This document shows, piece by piece, positions 17,795 to 25,580 of a stretch of DNA of 54,386 nucleotides. The notes beneath the pieces are model-generated. The model worked only from the letters and a program-made list of their open reading frames with translations. It had not been told where the DNA came from and did no database searches. Numbering within the stretch: position 1 is the first letter of the stretch; each line of letters starts with the position of its first letter. The position numbers and the translations under genes were made by a program. The DNA comes from Belnapia mucosa (GTDB taxonomy: Bacteria; Pseudomonadota; Alphaproteobacteria; Acetobacterales; Acetobacteraceae). Location of the stretch: the NCBI RefSeq assembly GCF_016775475.1, contig NZ_JAEUXJ010000020.1:1-54386 (forward strand). The letters are read 5' to 3'.

Positions 17795-17820
17795 GCACGC
17801 ACGCGTGCGTGCGCGCGTAT
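17795..17820. repeat. Alternating purine-pyrimidine tract with an 18-bp palindrome
   Basis: GCACGCACGCGTGCGTGC at 17795-17812 is a perfect palindrome. The strict purine-pyrimidine alternation continues to 17820 (26 bp). It lies in the 357-bp gap after the helicase gene (17622-17978), which otherwise holds no gene I can support. Such tracts are prone to cruciform or Z-DNA formation. It may be a replication, attachment or termination signal of the P4-like element. Confidence 0.6.
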
Positions 17821-17978
17821 CGGACTCGAAACCCCCTTCATGGCTGCGGTTAGAAATGCGGGCTGGCTGGCATAGGCTGAGCTGGAGGGCCAGCTAGTGC
17901 CCAGACGCATTCGGATGGTGCAGCCCATGATTGCGGACCTCCGGCTAGAGGCGACATACTCGATGGTGGAGAACTGCC

Positions 17979-18215
17979 ATGGTCCGTGAACCTAATGATC
18001 TAGGTGACGCCAGAAGCCGGAATGAGAACCGCAAGTTTCGTGGAATGGCTGAGAGAACCAAGTCGGGCGACCCGGTGTTCGCCTACGCTCCTCGCTGGGT
18101 GCCGACAGGCAACTGGCGCATGTCGGGGTTCGATGTCCTCATCATCGCCTTCGGCGTTGTGCTGATCCTCATGGTTCTCGGCATGCGCCTGTTCGGCGTC
18201 ATCGGCGGCCAATAG
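17979..18215 (+). CDS. Small single-pass membrane protein
   Basis: This 78-residue protein has a polar N-terminal half and one strong transmembrane helix (FDVLIIAFGVVLILMVLGM, about residues 51-70) with a short C-terminal tail. The ATG at 17979 is possible. An internal ATG (MAERTKSG, 18045) would give a 56-residue protein that keeps the helix. No family is recognised. It sits between the helicase and recombinase genes of the mobile element, where small membrane proteins are common cargo. Confidence 0.5.
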   Translation: MVREPNDLGDARSRNENRKFRGMAERTKSGDPVFAYAPRWVPTGNWRMSGFDVLIIAFGVVLILMVLGMRLFGVIGGQ

Positions 18216-18284
18216 CGCAAGGCTCGAAATCTGCACCATCCGAATGTGTCGAGCACTAGGTGCCGAGCTGGGATGGTGAGGTAT

Positions 18285-18407
18285 ATGCACGGTAATGCCA
18301 CTTACCGCGCGTCTGAATCGCGCCGAAAAATAGTTACCGAGCACCTAGATGGTGGCGGAAAATAGCTACCGCGCATATCTTGGCAGACGGTTTCAGTTAC
18401 CAAGCAT
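18285..18407. repeat. Array of four TTACCG repeats at 32-bp spacing beside an inverted core site
   Basis: Half-sites begin at 18302 (TTACCGCGCGT), 18334 (TTACCGAGCAC), 18366 (CTACCGCGCAT) and 18397 (TTACCAAGCAT), spaced 32, 32 and 31 bp, close to three helical turns. The middle two are both preceded by AAATAG. Before the first lies an inverted arm, ATGCACGGTAA at 18285-18295, giving an 11-6-11 pair with spacer TGCCAC and 9 of 11 matching arm positions. This looks like a tyrosine-recombinase core site with accessory arm sites, or iterons. It occupies the 351-bp gap upstream of the recombinase gene. Confidence 0.65.
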
Positions 18408-18566
18408 GATGCTGCGCTTGGCAATCGACGGCGTCACCGCTGCAGTCCAGTCGTTTGACTCCCTTGGTGACGCTCCACCGTGTCACAGAGCGATCCCAAC
18501 AGCCTGACCAGGCGGCAGCGGAGCATCCGCGTCCTGCTCGGGAGCTAAACCAGGGATATCTCCGCC

Positions 18567-19532
18567 GTGACCGCCCCCCTCCCCGCCGTCCTGGTCCATC
18601 AGCCAGGGGTACTCGCCACCGAAGAGATTGTCGCTCGACTGACGGAGCATGCCCGCCAAGCCCAAGGCGCCCTGGCGCCGGAGACGGAGCGCGCTTTACG
18701 CAAGGCCTCGGCCGCCTTCAGCAGCTGGGCCGGTGCAGAAGGCGTCGCCGCCCTCCCCGCCTCACCCGAGGCCCTGGCGGCCTATGTGGACGCCCTGAGC
18801 GGCTTGGGCCGTAGGCCCGCTTCGATCCGCCAAGCGGTATGGGCGGTCGCAACCCTGCACCGAGCCGCGGCGCTACCAGACCCCTCCAAGGCGGAGGTGG
18901 TCCGGCTCGCCCTCAAGCGCATGTCTCGGACACTGGGCACCCGCCAGCGCCAAGCCGCGCCCTTGGGCAAGGCCGACGTCAACCAGATTTTCAACAAAGC
19001 CGGAATGAGCCTGCGGGAGTGCCGCGACGTCGCCCTGCTCCTCACCATGCGGGACATGCTGGCACGCCGTAGCGAGGTTGTGGCACTCGAGGTCGCAGAT
19101 CTCCGCTTCGCCGGTGATGGCGGCGGCACGGTACTGATCAAGCGGAGCAAGACCGACCAGGCAGGCGCTGGTGCGGTGTGCTGGCTCAGGCCACGAACCG
19201 TTGGCGAGCTTCGCCGGTGGCTGGATGCGGCCGGCATTACCAAGGGGCCGATCTTTCGGCGCGTGGGGCGGCCCGGCATCGTTGGCGCCACGGCCCTGGC
19301 CGATGGCGAGGTGCCACGCATCTTGAAGCGGCTTGTGGAACAGGCCGGGCTCGATCCAGCTGCCATCTCTGGCCACTCCTTGCGGGTCGGCATGGCCCAG
19401 GACCTGGTCGCCAACGGCGCCGATCTGCCCGCCGTGATGCAGGCTGGACGGTGGAGATCCCCGACCATGCCGGCCCGGTATGCGGAGCGGCTGCTAGCTG
19501 AGCGCGGTGCGGTCGCCCGGCTGCAAGAGTAG
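18567..19532 (+). CDS. Tyrosine recombinase / integrase
   Basis: This 321-residue tyrosine recombinase has an N-terminal SAM-like core-binding domain (about residues 35-110) and a catalytic domain. Candidate active-site residues are R168 (ARRSEVVALEV), K195 (RSKTDQ), H270 and R273 (GHSLRVG), R295/W296 (AGRW) and the nucleophile Y305 (ARYAERL). It belongs to the branch common on alphaproteobacterial plasmids, used for integration or dimer resolution. The array of inverted and phased repeats 160 bp upstream is the best candidate for its target. The gene closes the excisionase-primase-helicase element. Confidence 0.93.
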   Translation: MTAPLPAVLVHQPGVLATEEIVARLTEHARQAQGALAPETERALRKASAAFSSWAGAEGVAALPASPEALAAYVDALSGLGRRPASIRQAVWAVATLHRAAALPDPSKAEVVRLALKRMSRTLGTRQRQAAPLGKADVNQIFNKAGMSLRECRDVALLLTMRDMLARRSEVVALEVADLRFAGDGGGTVLIKRSKTDQAGAGAVCWLRPRTVGELRRWLDAAGITKGPIFRRVGRPGIVGATALADGEVPRILKRLVEQAGLDPAAISGHSLRVGMAQDLVANGADLPAVMQAGRWRSPTMPARYAERLLAERGAVARLQE

Positions 19533-19844
19533 GGGCTTCGCTGCTCACGGACTGGTGCCGAGGAGCAAGTACGAGCATTGCCGAAAGGCTATTTATGCGT
19601 CTTCGAAACCGGCAGTTTGGCGCCCAAAAGCGGCCATTCAGCCCAGCGTGATTTAGCGCCGAACCGGGACCTCTCCGAAAAACGGACGCAAATCGCTGAT
19701 TTCTCGGCGTATGTTGACCGGAGGGTGGGATTCCGATTGACGCCGATCGAGACGCCATTCTCCAATAGGTTTTCCGCATCGCAGCGGCACCGAAGGCCGA
19801 TTTAGGGAGGGCGAATTAGCGCTCTTCTACGTGAAGCGCGCGCA
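19533..19844. other. Intergenic region between the recombinase and the HEPN-like gene
   Basis: This roughly 310-bp stretch separates two convergent genes and contains no gene or clear hairpin that I can support. It marks the junction from the high-GC P4-like element to the lower-GC nuclease segment, so it is where an attachment site might be sought. No obvious direct repeat was seen by eye. Confidence 0.3.
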
Positions 19845-20876
19845 TCAGCTGAACCTGACGCGCATACCCCGGAACTCACCGACAAACGGGGTCGACGTAT
19901 CTCCGACGGTTTGGAAGTCGTACTCCGCGAAGGGTATACTCTTGTGAATGCCCAAGCTCAGGAACAGAAAAATCCGGTTCACCCGCAAACCTACTTTGTA
20001 GAGGGCGGGACTGTGTGTCACCACTTGATCCCTCAACCGTTCCAAAGTGAATGAGATATTGACAAAATCGCAAGTGTGTCCGCCTCGCGTCATCCACTGC
20101 CTGAGCGAATACAAAAGTCTTTTGCGGTCATCTTTGAGATGGAGCAGCGAGTGGCCGTAGAATGCGTTCCTCATCTGGTTGATCAGATCAATGTCCGCGT
20201 TGAACTTCTTCTCGAAGTCCTTGATCATGAGCCTCTTGGCCGGGTCCCGCTTCGCTCGCGCGAGCCGAGTCGTCAGGTAGTCCTTAAAGCGTTTGTCGCC
20301 CAGCGTGTAATGCTTGTCCCTCGTTCCGTGCCGCACGTTGCCTATGCATTCAAGCGATAAGCCGAAGAAGCCTATGTTCAGCGGCATCATATCGACGCCG
20401 GACCTGACTCCTACCGAGTAGTAGATCAGGGCGTTCCTGAAAAGCTCTCTCCGCCATCTCGGCCATTTCCTTTGCTCCATGCGCTCGGCGGCAAAGAGAA
20501 ATGTGGCGAGCTGCTTTTGTGAAATCTTGAACGAGCCTCGTTCTCGATTGAGCCTCGTATCCTTCTCACGATGTGGATCGACCGCGTCCTCTCCAACAAA
20601 CACCGAGAGCCAAAGAAGCAACTCGGTCGGTATGAACGTGGTCACCGGCCCCTTAATTAGATACGACTTGCCCGTTTCAATGCTTGAATCCTCGAACACC
20701 AGCTGGAAGTCGCTTCCTTGCCAAGTAAAATCTATCGAGCTCACGTTCGAGAGGGTGGTGTATCGAAGATGGATCAGCTTCTCGTTGGCGGGCAAGGCTG
20801 CCTCCCTCATTACCTTGTTTGAAGCATGAGCGAAGTGACTGTCATAGGCGTGGCCCGTCAATGCAAGATCATGCAT
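19845..20876 (-). CDS. Hypothetical protein with HEPN-like RX5H motif
   Basis: This 343-residue protein is of no family I can name. It has a beta-rich N-terminal half (SSIDFTWQGSDFQLVFEDS) and a helical C-terminal half containing INQMRNAFYGHSLLHLKDD. There R236-N-x4-H242 fits the RX4-6H active-site pattern of HEPN ribonucleases. This two-part layout (N-terminal sensor-like region, C-terminal HEPN) resembles ApeA-type abortive-infection proteins, though it is smaller. GC content is visibly lower than in neighbouring genes, suggesting separate acquisition. It lies tail-to-tail with the recombinase and on the same strand as the HNH/nuclease gene. The HEPN call rests on one motif. Confidence 0.6.
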   Translation of the reverse strand: MHDLALTGHAYDSHFAHASNKVMREAALPANEKLIHLRYTTLSNVSSIDFTWQGSDFQLVFEDSSIETGKSYLIKGPVTTFIPTELLLWLSVFVGEDAVDPHREKDTRLNRERGSFKISQKQLATFLFAAERMEQRKWPRWRRELFRNALIYYSVGVRSGVDMMPLNIGFFGLSLECIGNVRHGTRDKHYTLGDKRFKDYLTTRLARAKRDPAKRLMIKDFEKKFNADIDLINQMRNAFYGHSLLHLKDDRKRLLYSLRQWMTRGGHTCDFVNISFTLERLRDQVVTHSPALYKVGLRVNRIFLFLSLGIHKSIPFAEYDFQTVGDTSTPFVGEFRGMRVRFS

Positions 20877-21272
20877 GGAGGTCTACCGGCATGCCCGTAG
20901 GCGCCTGCTCGACGTCGTTGGACAGCCCTCTTGGAGTCCCGATCCTTAGGTCGGAGGGTGGGGGCAAATGCCTTATGTTCGCTTTTCGACCTCTTTGCCA
21001 CCACAAGCTGACGATCCGCTAACGGCCAACTCTTGCCGCTCCGGTGCGCGCTCATTTTGGCCAGCCGTCTGCCGTTGCCGCTTCCCGGAAAGTGGACAAT
21101 GCCTCCCAGAGGGGCGATGGCTGAGTTGGGTGATAAGCAAACTTTGTTCAAGGCGCATCAGGAGCCGATCTCGACCCCTTCCACGAATTTCCCTTACTGC
21201 GGACAACTTTCTGAAAGCGGAGAGTTGGAATTGTCAGCGAATTGCGTTTGGCCGGCAGGATTCTCTAAGGCC
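20877..21272. other. Intergenic region with no recognised gene
   Basis: About 400 bp lie between two minus-strand defence-like genes. Short frames exist on both strands but none shows ordered composition, a ribosome-binding site or a family match. The stretch near 20985-21110 has higher GC than its flanks and may be a relic of another gene. Confidence 0.3.
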
Positions 21273-22376
21273 TTACATAGACAATCTAAATCGCTGAATG
21301 TGGGCTCCAATCACAGAGCTGGGATCTCCCGAAGCCGCTTTTGCTAGGAGCATATCCTCGATATCACGATGAGTGAGAACAATGATTAGTTTTCCATGCA
21401 GAACCCACTGCTCGCGTAGGGTTGCGATTGCACCCCGATCTGGTCCCTGCCGACAGAGGACCATGCCAAACCGTCCTACTCCGTGCTCTTTTAGGTAGTT
21501 CGCCACTTGTAGAATGTGCGATTTTTGAATCTTTCCCTTTGCATTTTTCGCATCAACAACAATATAGTCAGCAGAGTATCTCCTTTGAAGAAAACACCAA
21601 AACCCCTCTGATGCGTAATTCGGAAAAATAAAGTCTCGTCGGTTAATGGACGAGAAATCGGAATGTTCATAGAGAGGCGCATTGAGTGGAGGACAAAATA
21701 GATACGATAAAATTCGTCCGACCAGCTTTTGGTACTGCAGCCAGCCAGGTGTGCCTACTGGGCAATCACCTAGCTGTTGTATGAGATCGTCTTCGATTGA
21801 TCGACGAGTCTCAGAGTTTTGGAAAATTGCTTTGAAATATTTATCTTCGACCTGTGCAATCTGCGCCCGAAATTGGGCGGCAATCTTCTGAAGATCCCAC
21901 AAGTCAATTCGCTTATGCGATAGCTGACTAGCCGTGTGCTGATCGACGTACCCGGGGAAGGCAATTACACCTTGCTTAACTCCCGACGCAGCTAAATAAT
22001 CCTGCAATTGCGCAAGGGCGTCTTTCAGCCGAATCTCATTCATGACTGACCATCGCTTGCACTCGATAATCAGTTTCTCGCCGGTATCCACTCGCTCGGC
22101 AATAATATCAGCCCTAAAGCTCGTTCCGGGGACTCGAGCTTCCGCTTTGACGTTTTTGAAAAGCGGACTTTTCTCCAATAGAGATGTCAGGTACTGAACA
22201 AAGTGCCTTTCAAGTGGAAAATCAGCCATCGCGGCGTTGCAGTTCGCACACACAAAAGCGATGTTGGATGGATCGTTTGTCCCGCCGAAAAGCCTCGGCA
22301 AGATATGCTCGCGTTGGACAGACACATCTGTGACACCGCACACGATGCATGTTTTGGACGATTGCATACGGCTCAT
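21273..22376 (-). CDS. HNH protein with two PD-(D/E)XK-like nuclease cores
   Basis: This 367-residue protein opens with an HNH/zinc domain: C10-x2-C13, REHILPRLFGG with H24, and C43-x2-C46. A second region has the PD-(D/E)XK pattern FRADIIAE...LIIECKR (D90, E105, K107). A third, C-terminal region repeats that logic with RRDFIFPN (D248) and YIVVDAKN (D275, K277), followed by a helix typical of restriction-endonuclease folds. Three nuclease-like modules in one chain suggest a defence nuclease with separate sensing and cleavage domains. GC is low relative to the flanks. I do not recognise a named system. Confidence 0.72.
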   Translation of the reverse strand: MSRMQSSKTCIVCGVTDVSVQREHILPRLFGGTNDPSNIAFVCANCNAAMADFPLERHFVQYLTSLLEKSPLFKNVKAEARVPGTSFRADIIAERVDTGEKLIIECKRWSVMNEIRLKDALAQLQDYLAASGVKQGVIAFPGYVDQHTASQLSHKRIDLWDLQKIAAQFRAQIAQVEDKYFKAIFQNSETRRSIEDDLIQQLGDCPVGTPGWLQYQKLVGRILSYLFCPPLNAPLYEHSDFSSINRRDFIFPNYASEGFWCFLQRRYSADYIVVDAKNAKGKIQKSHILQVANYLKEHGVGRFGMVLCRQGPDRGAIATLREQWVLHGKLIIVLTHRDIEDMLLAKAASGDPSSVIGAHIQRFRLSM

Positions 22377-22699
22377 GTCGTCCCCGCCTACTGACCCGCA
22401 AATTCGGTTATCAATACCACATAATGTTGAGAGTGCCGCCAGCCCACTTGCACCTTAAAAATTTGGTCTCTGCAATCTACGTAACGTCCCGGCTTGGACA
22501 GCTCGAACACACCAAGCTGATTTTTCGATCTACGCTAGCGCTCGCTACTCAGCCGCAACAGCGAAGGTTCCCTTCGGATCGAACTCAGTCAGTTCGGCCC
22601 GCACTACCCGCGGTCGCAGGCCAGGACGCTCCACCCGAAAGCGGACCTGCCGCTTTCGGCCAAACTGCGCCGTTGAGCACAGGTCTGATCCGGACACCA
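22377..22699. other. Intergenic region, no gene seen
   Basis: The 323 bp between the HNH/nuclease gene and the lipoprotein pair changes from low to high GC around 22550, marking the edge of the acquired segment. I see no complete gene, tRNA or clear terminator in it. Confidence 0.3.
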
Positions 22700-23059
22700 T
22701 CAAGGCTGACGCGGCCGGCGTCTTTGGCCTTCAGGCACCGTGTCGAGGATCGGACTTTGCAGGCCTGGATGCCCAGGCGGCAGGCAGCGGAAGCTGGCCT
22801 GATAGGCGCCACGCACTTCGCCAGAGGTGACCACCAGGATCTCGCGCTCCAGCCGGCGGCAGTAACTGTCCGCCTCCTCCAAAGCGATCCCCTCGGCGCC
22901 GATGATGCCTCCGCTCGCTCGGCTGGCCCGGACCGAGATCTGGTAGCTGTCCGGGCCGATCCGGTTGACGCCGCTCGTGGTCACCGAGGTGCAGGCAACA
23001 CCGAGAAGCGCAAGGCCAGGGAGCAGCGCGCGCATCCGCTGCATGGCCGTCGTCATCGC
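22700..23059 (-). CDS. Small lipoprotein
   Basis: This is a protein of about 119 residues from the ATG at 23059. It has a short signal sequence and lipobox (LLPGLALLGVACTS), so it is predicted to be anchored to the outer membrane. The mature part reads NRIGPDSYQISVRASRASGG and contains two cysteines (YCRRLE, FRCLP). This pattern is shared by small uncharacterised periplasmic lipoproteins of alphaproteobacteria that begin with a GPDTY/SYQI-type segment. The start overlaps the end of the upstream lipoprotein gene by 7 nt, so the two are co-translated. No enzymatic motif is visible. Confidence 0.7.
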   Translation of the reverse strand, partial: AMTTAMQRMRALLPGLALLGVACTSVTTSGVNRIGPDSYQISVRASRASGGIIGAEGIALEEADSYCRRLEREILVVTSGEVRGAYQASFRCLPPGHPGLQSPILDTVPEGQRRRPRQP

Positions 23060-23817
23060 GGCGGCCCGCGCTCGCCCGACACCACCGGTGCCGGGACCTC
23101 GCTCAGGCCCTCGGCAAGCTGCTCGAGCTGGGGCCGCAGCGCCGCGAAGCGGGATTCGGTGGTCCATGCATTGATCCTGACGACCTGGGTGCTGCCGGCC
23201 ATGACGGTGAAGAGAAAGCGCAGGCGAGCCCCGTTGCCGGTCCCCGCCACCTCAAAGCGCAGCGCTGGGCGGCCAGCGACCACCGCCTCCTGCAGCTCCG
23301 TCACCTGCGTAGTCTCAAGGCCGGCGGCGAGCCGCCGGCGGAAGGCTTCGGCATAGGCGGTGAGATCGGCGACATCGCGGCGGTTGTCGGCCGAGATGGC
23401 CGCCGCGGCATCGAGCTCACGGTTGACCGCATAGATCTGGGCGGCTGCCAGCACCGGCGGGGGCGGTGCCGCCTGCCAGCCGGCCGGCAACAGCAGACGC
23501 AGCTGGCCGTCACGGCCTGTGGCGTAGCTTGGCGCCGCAGCGGCCCCGGCCGCGGTCGCCTCCGGTCGGATGGCGCCGGTGGCCGGGGCTGCCGCCGGTC
23601 GGGCGGCGCCGGCACTTCCCGGGATGCGGTAACCGGCCGCCTGGTTGGCGCTGAGGCAGTTCTGGTAGGCGGCCAGGGCCACGGCCGAGCCGATGACACC
23701 GAAGCCGGCTGCGCTGCAGCGGACGCGGCGGCCCTGATCGTTGATCAGGTCGGTGGCCGGGGCCGCGCAGGCGGTGAGCAGGAGCCCCATGAGGAGCAGG
23801 GGCGGATATCTGACCAT
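23053..23817 (-). CDS. Lipoprotein of unknown function
   Basis: This 254-residue protein begins MVRYPPLLLMGLLLTACAAP, a clear lipoprotein signal with lipobox LTAC. The mature protein has an Ala/Pro-rich linker (about residues 65-95) and then a folded domain from about residue 100 (QLRLLLPAGWQAAP) to the end. The fold seems to be mixed alpha/beta. I chose the start at 23817 because the longer upstream frame is antisense to the HNH gene region and lacks a signal peptide. It is the first gene of a two-lipoprotein unit. I recognise no family function. Confidence 0.72.
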   Translation of the reverse strand: MVRYPPLLLMGLLLTACAAPATDLINDQGRRVRCSAAGFGVIGSAVALAAYQNCLSANQAAGYRIPGSAGAARPAAAPATGAIRPEATAAGAAAAPSYATGRDGQLRLLLPAGWQAAPPPPVLAAAQIYAVNRELDAAAAISADNRRDVADLTAYAEAFRRRLAAGLETTQVTELQEAVVAGRPALRFEVAGTGNGARLRFLFTVMAGSTQVVRINAWTTESRFAALRPQLEQLAEGLSEVPAPVVSGERGPPR

Positions 23818-23857
23818 CGAGCGTGGGATCCGGCTGGGCGGTGATGCGGCCAGGGCC

Positions 23858-25225
23858 TCAGGCCTTGGGTGGCCTGGGACGACGATTGAGAAGCTGCTCG
23901 GAGCTGGTGGCCCAGCGCAGGTTGCCCGGCTCGTAGTGGCCGTCATTATCGATCCGGTCGATCGAGTGATTTGGCGAGGGCCGCGGCCCGATCTCGGCTT
24001 TGAGGCCTTCGAGGAAGGCCGGCGGCGACTGCGCCCAAGGCTCATGGAGGCGAATGCCTCGCCCGCCATAGGCGGCATAGTTGGAACTGCGGGGATTGAG
24101 GCAGCGAGCCTTGATACCGGCGCAGGTGTCATACAGCGGATCGCGCCGCCCCGAGCCGGCGACGGCCTCGGGCGCCGAGGCGCTGCGGGGACGGCGGCGG
24201 CGGATGCGCATATCGGGCGCATCGCCGTTGTTCCAGGTCCGGCCGGAGATGACGTCGAGCACGGTGCTGGGGGTAACCCCGAGGGCCTGGGCGATCGCTT
24301 CCTGAGTTTCGCCCGCCGAGCGGCGCCGGCGGATCTCGGCAGCACCTTCGGCGGTCAGCACGTTGGAGGACCGCTTCTGACTGTTCTCGGCCGGGCTGAC
24401 CCAGGCGACATTGCCGGGCTCGTAGGGGCCGTCATTGTCGATGCGGTCGAGCTGGTCGGTGTCCCTGACCCGCAGCCCAACATCGACGACGTAGGCCCAG
24501 AAGTTCTCCCGCCAGCTGTCGCAGACGGTGATGCCGCGGCCGCCATAGCGCTCGTAGCCGGCAACCCTTGGGTTGGTGCAGCGGCTGACCATGGTCTGCC
24601 ACTGGCTGTGGAGCGGGTGGGCCTTCCGCTTCAAAAACTCGGCGGTGACCTTCTGAGCATGGAGCGGATCTCCATGCCGGCGCTGCTGTGTGTAGTGCGA
24701 CCGGCAGTAGCCGCCGGCCAGATGCTCGCCGCCGCAGTCGGGGATGGAGCAGAACAGGGTGCCCCGCGGCTCCGCCTCGTAGAGGGGATCGCCATGCCGG
24801 ACCCGGCGGTTCTCGTGGAGCTGGCAAAGCCCATGGGCGTGCACCGGCCGGCCGCAGTCCGGGATGGAGCAGGCGCCGCGGGTGGCCAGCAGCCGCTCTG
24901 GCCGATAGCAGCCCCCCTCCGCCTGGCGGTAGTGCTGATTCTTGCACGCGCGGCTGCAGAACAGTCGGTCCGGCCGCGCGGTAAGGCTGAGCGCCGTCTC
25001 GCAGTGCTGGCAGCGGCGTGCCTCACCTGGGTCCTTGCCCTCGTTGGCCTGGCGCCAGTGTCGTCGGCAGTAGCCCCGGCCGTAGTGGGGCTCGCCGCAG
25101 TCTGGGACGCTGCAGGCAGGCTGGGGCTTGGCGCCCGCGACTGACCGGACGGGCGAATCCTGAGCGGGGCCAGAGGCCGGCGCCAGCCCGGGAAGCTGCG
25201 GCTGCTGCGGTTGGCCATCCTGCAT
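23858..25225 (-). CDS. Zinc-finger / HNH / HTH / HNH protein
   Basis: This 455-residue protein has an unusual architecture. The N-terminus carries three CxxxxC-x9-CxxH zinc modules (C38-C43-C53-H56; C119-C124-C134-H137; C159-C164-C174-H177) and one C4 module (C72, C75, C90, C94). Two phage-type HNH/AP2-like domains follow, at about 205-285 and 365-445. Each has a YGGRGI element and an LDRIDNDG..YEPGN active-site block. Between them (about 290-332) is an HTH (ETQEAIAQALGVTPSTVLDVISG). This suggests a sequence-specific, homing-endonuclease-like DNA-binding protein. It faces divergently from an XRE regulator gene. Confidence 0.75.
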   Translation of the reverse strand: MQDGQPQQPQLPGLAPASGPAQDSPVRSVAGAKPQPACSVPDCGEPHYGRGYCRRHWRQANEGKDPGEARRCQHCETALSLTARPDRLFCSRACKNQHYRQAEGGCYRPERLLATRGACSIPDCGRPVHAHGLCQLHENRRVRHGDPLYEAEPRGTLFCSIPDCGGEHLAGGYCRSHYTQQRRHGDPLHAQKVTAEFLKRKAHPLHSQWQTMVSRCTNPRVAGYERYGGRGITVCDSWRENFWAYVVDVGLRVRDTDQLDRIDNDGPYEPGNVAWVSPAENSQKRSSNVLTAEGAAEIRRRRSAGETQEAIAQALGVTPSTVLDVISGRTWNNGDAPDMRIRRRRPRSASAPEAVAGSGRRDPLYDTCAGIKARCLNPRSSNYAAYGGRGIRLHEPWAQSPPAFLEGLKAEIGPRPSPNHSIDRIDNDGHYEPGNLRWATSSEQLLNRRPRPPKA

Positions 25226-25290
25226 CGGGCGCCCCTTCCAACTGCGGGCGCGACTCGACGCCCCCTCCGAAAAGGAGAGCAGGAATACAT

Positions 25291-25296
25291 ATTATA
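25291..25296 (-). promoter_or_regulatory. Candidate -10 box for the zinc-finger/HNH gene
   Basis: On the minus strand the 25291-25296 hexamer reads TATAAT, a perfect sigma70 -10 box, within an AT-rich island (25286-25310) in otherwise GC-rich DNA. It is about 66 bp upstream of the HNH gene start at 25225. No good -35 box is visible at the usual distance. The same island lies upstream of the divergent XRE gene and may hold its operator. Confidence 0.35.
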
Positions 25297-25337
25297 GTTG
25301 ATAAACTTTCCGTGTCGCCTGGGCTGCCCTGCACCCC

Positions 25338-25580
25338 ATGGTGGATGTCCGAAAGCTGGTCGGGCGCAACGTCGCGCGCCTGCGCCGCGATCGCGGCATG
25401 ACCCAGGAGCAGCTGGCCGAGCGGTCAGGCTTCTCGCAGCAATACATCAGCGATCTCGAGCGAGGACGTCGAAACCCGACGATCGTGTCCCTCTACGAAC
25501 TCGCCCAGGCCTTGGGTACCACCCATGTCGTGCTGGTCGCGCTGGATAGCGAGGCAAAGGCGTCTGGCACGAGGACGTAA
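25338..25580 (+). CDS. XRE-family HTH transcriptional regulator
   Basis: This 80-residue protein is a complete lambda-repressor-type HTH: GRNVARLRRDRGMTQEQLAE, then SGFSQQYISDLERG, then RRNPTIVSLYELAQAL. Such short XRE proteins act as repressors of their own promoter or as antitoxin-like regulators. It is divergent from the zinc-finger/HNH gene across an AT-rich promoter island, so it may control that gene. No strong ribosome-binding site precedes the ATG. Confidence 0.88.
   Translation: MVDVRKLVGRNVARLRRDRGMTQEQLAERSGFSQQYISDLERGRRNPTIVSLYELAQALGTTHVVLVALDSEAKASGTRT

Noticed and set aside
18285..18407. The TTACCG array as a CRISPR
   Set aside because: Repeats are only about 10-12 bp, imperfect, and the intervening 20 bp do not behave as spacers. 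No cas genes are present.
22349..23356. Long plus-strand frame opposite the lipoprotein genes
   Set aside because: It is antisense to two lipoproteins with clear lipoboxes. Its composition is Arg/Pro/Ala-rich, as expected for a GC-driven shadow.
23818..24345. N-terminal extension of the 254-residue lipoprotein
   Set aside because: The extension is out-of-frame overlap of the HNH gene. The lipoprotein signal begins at 23817.
23741..25144. 467-codon plus-strand frame opposite the zinc-finger/HNH gene
   Set aside because: The minus strand has repeated zinc modules and HNH blocks. The plus frame is hydrophobic low-complexity Ala/Val/Gly sequence without motifs.
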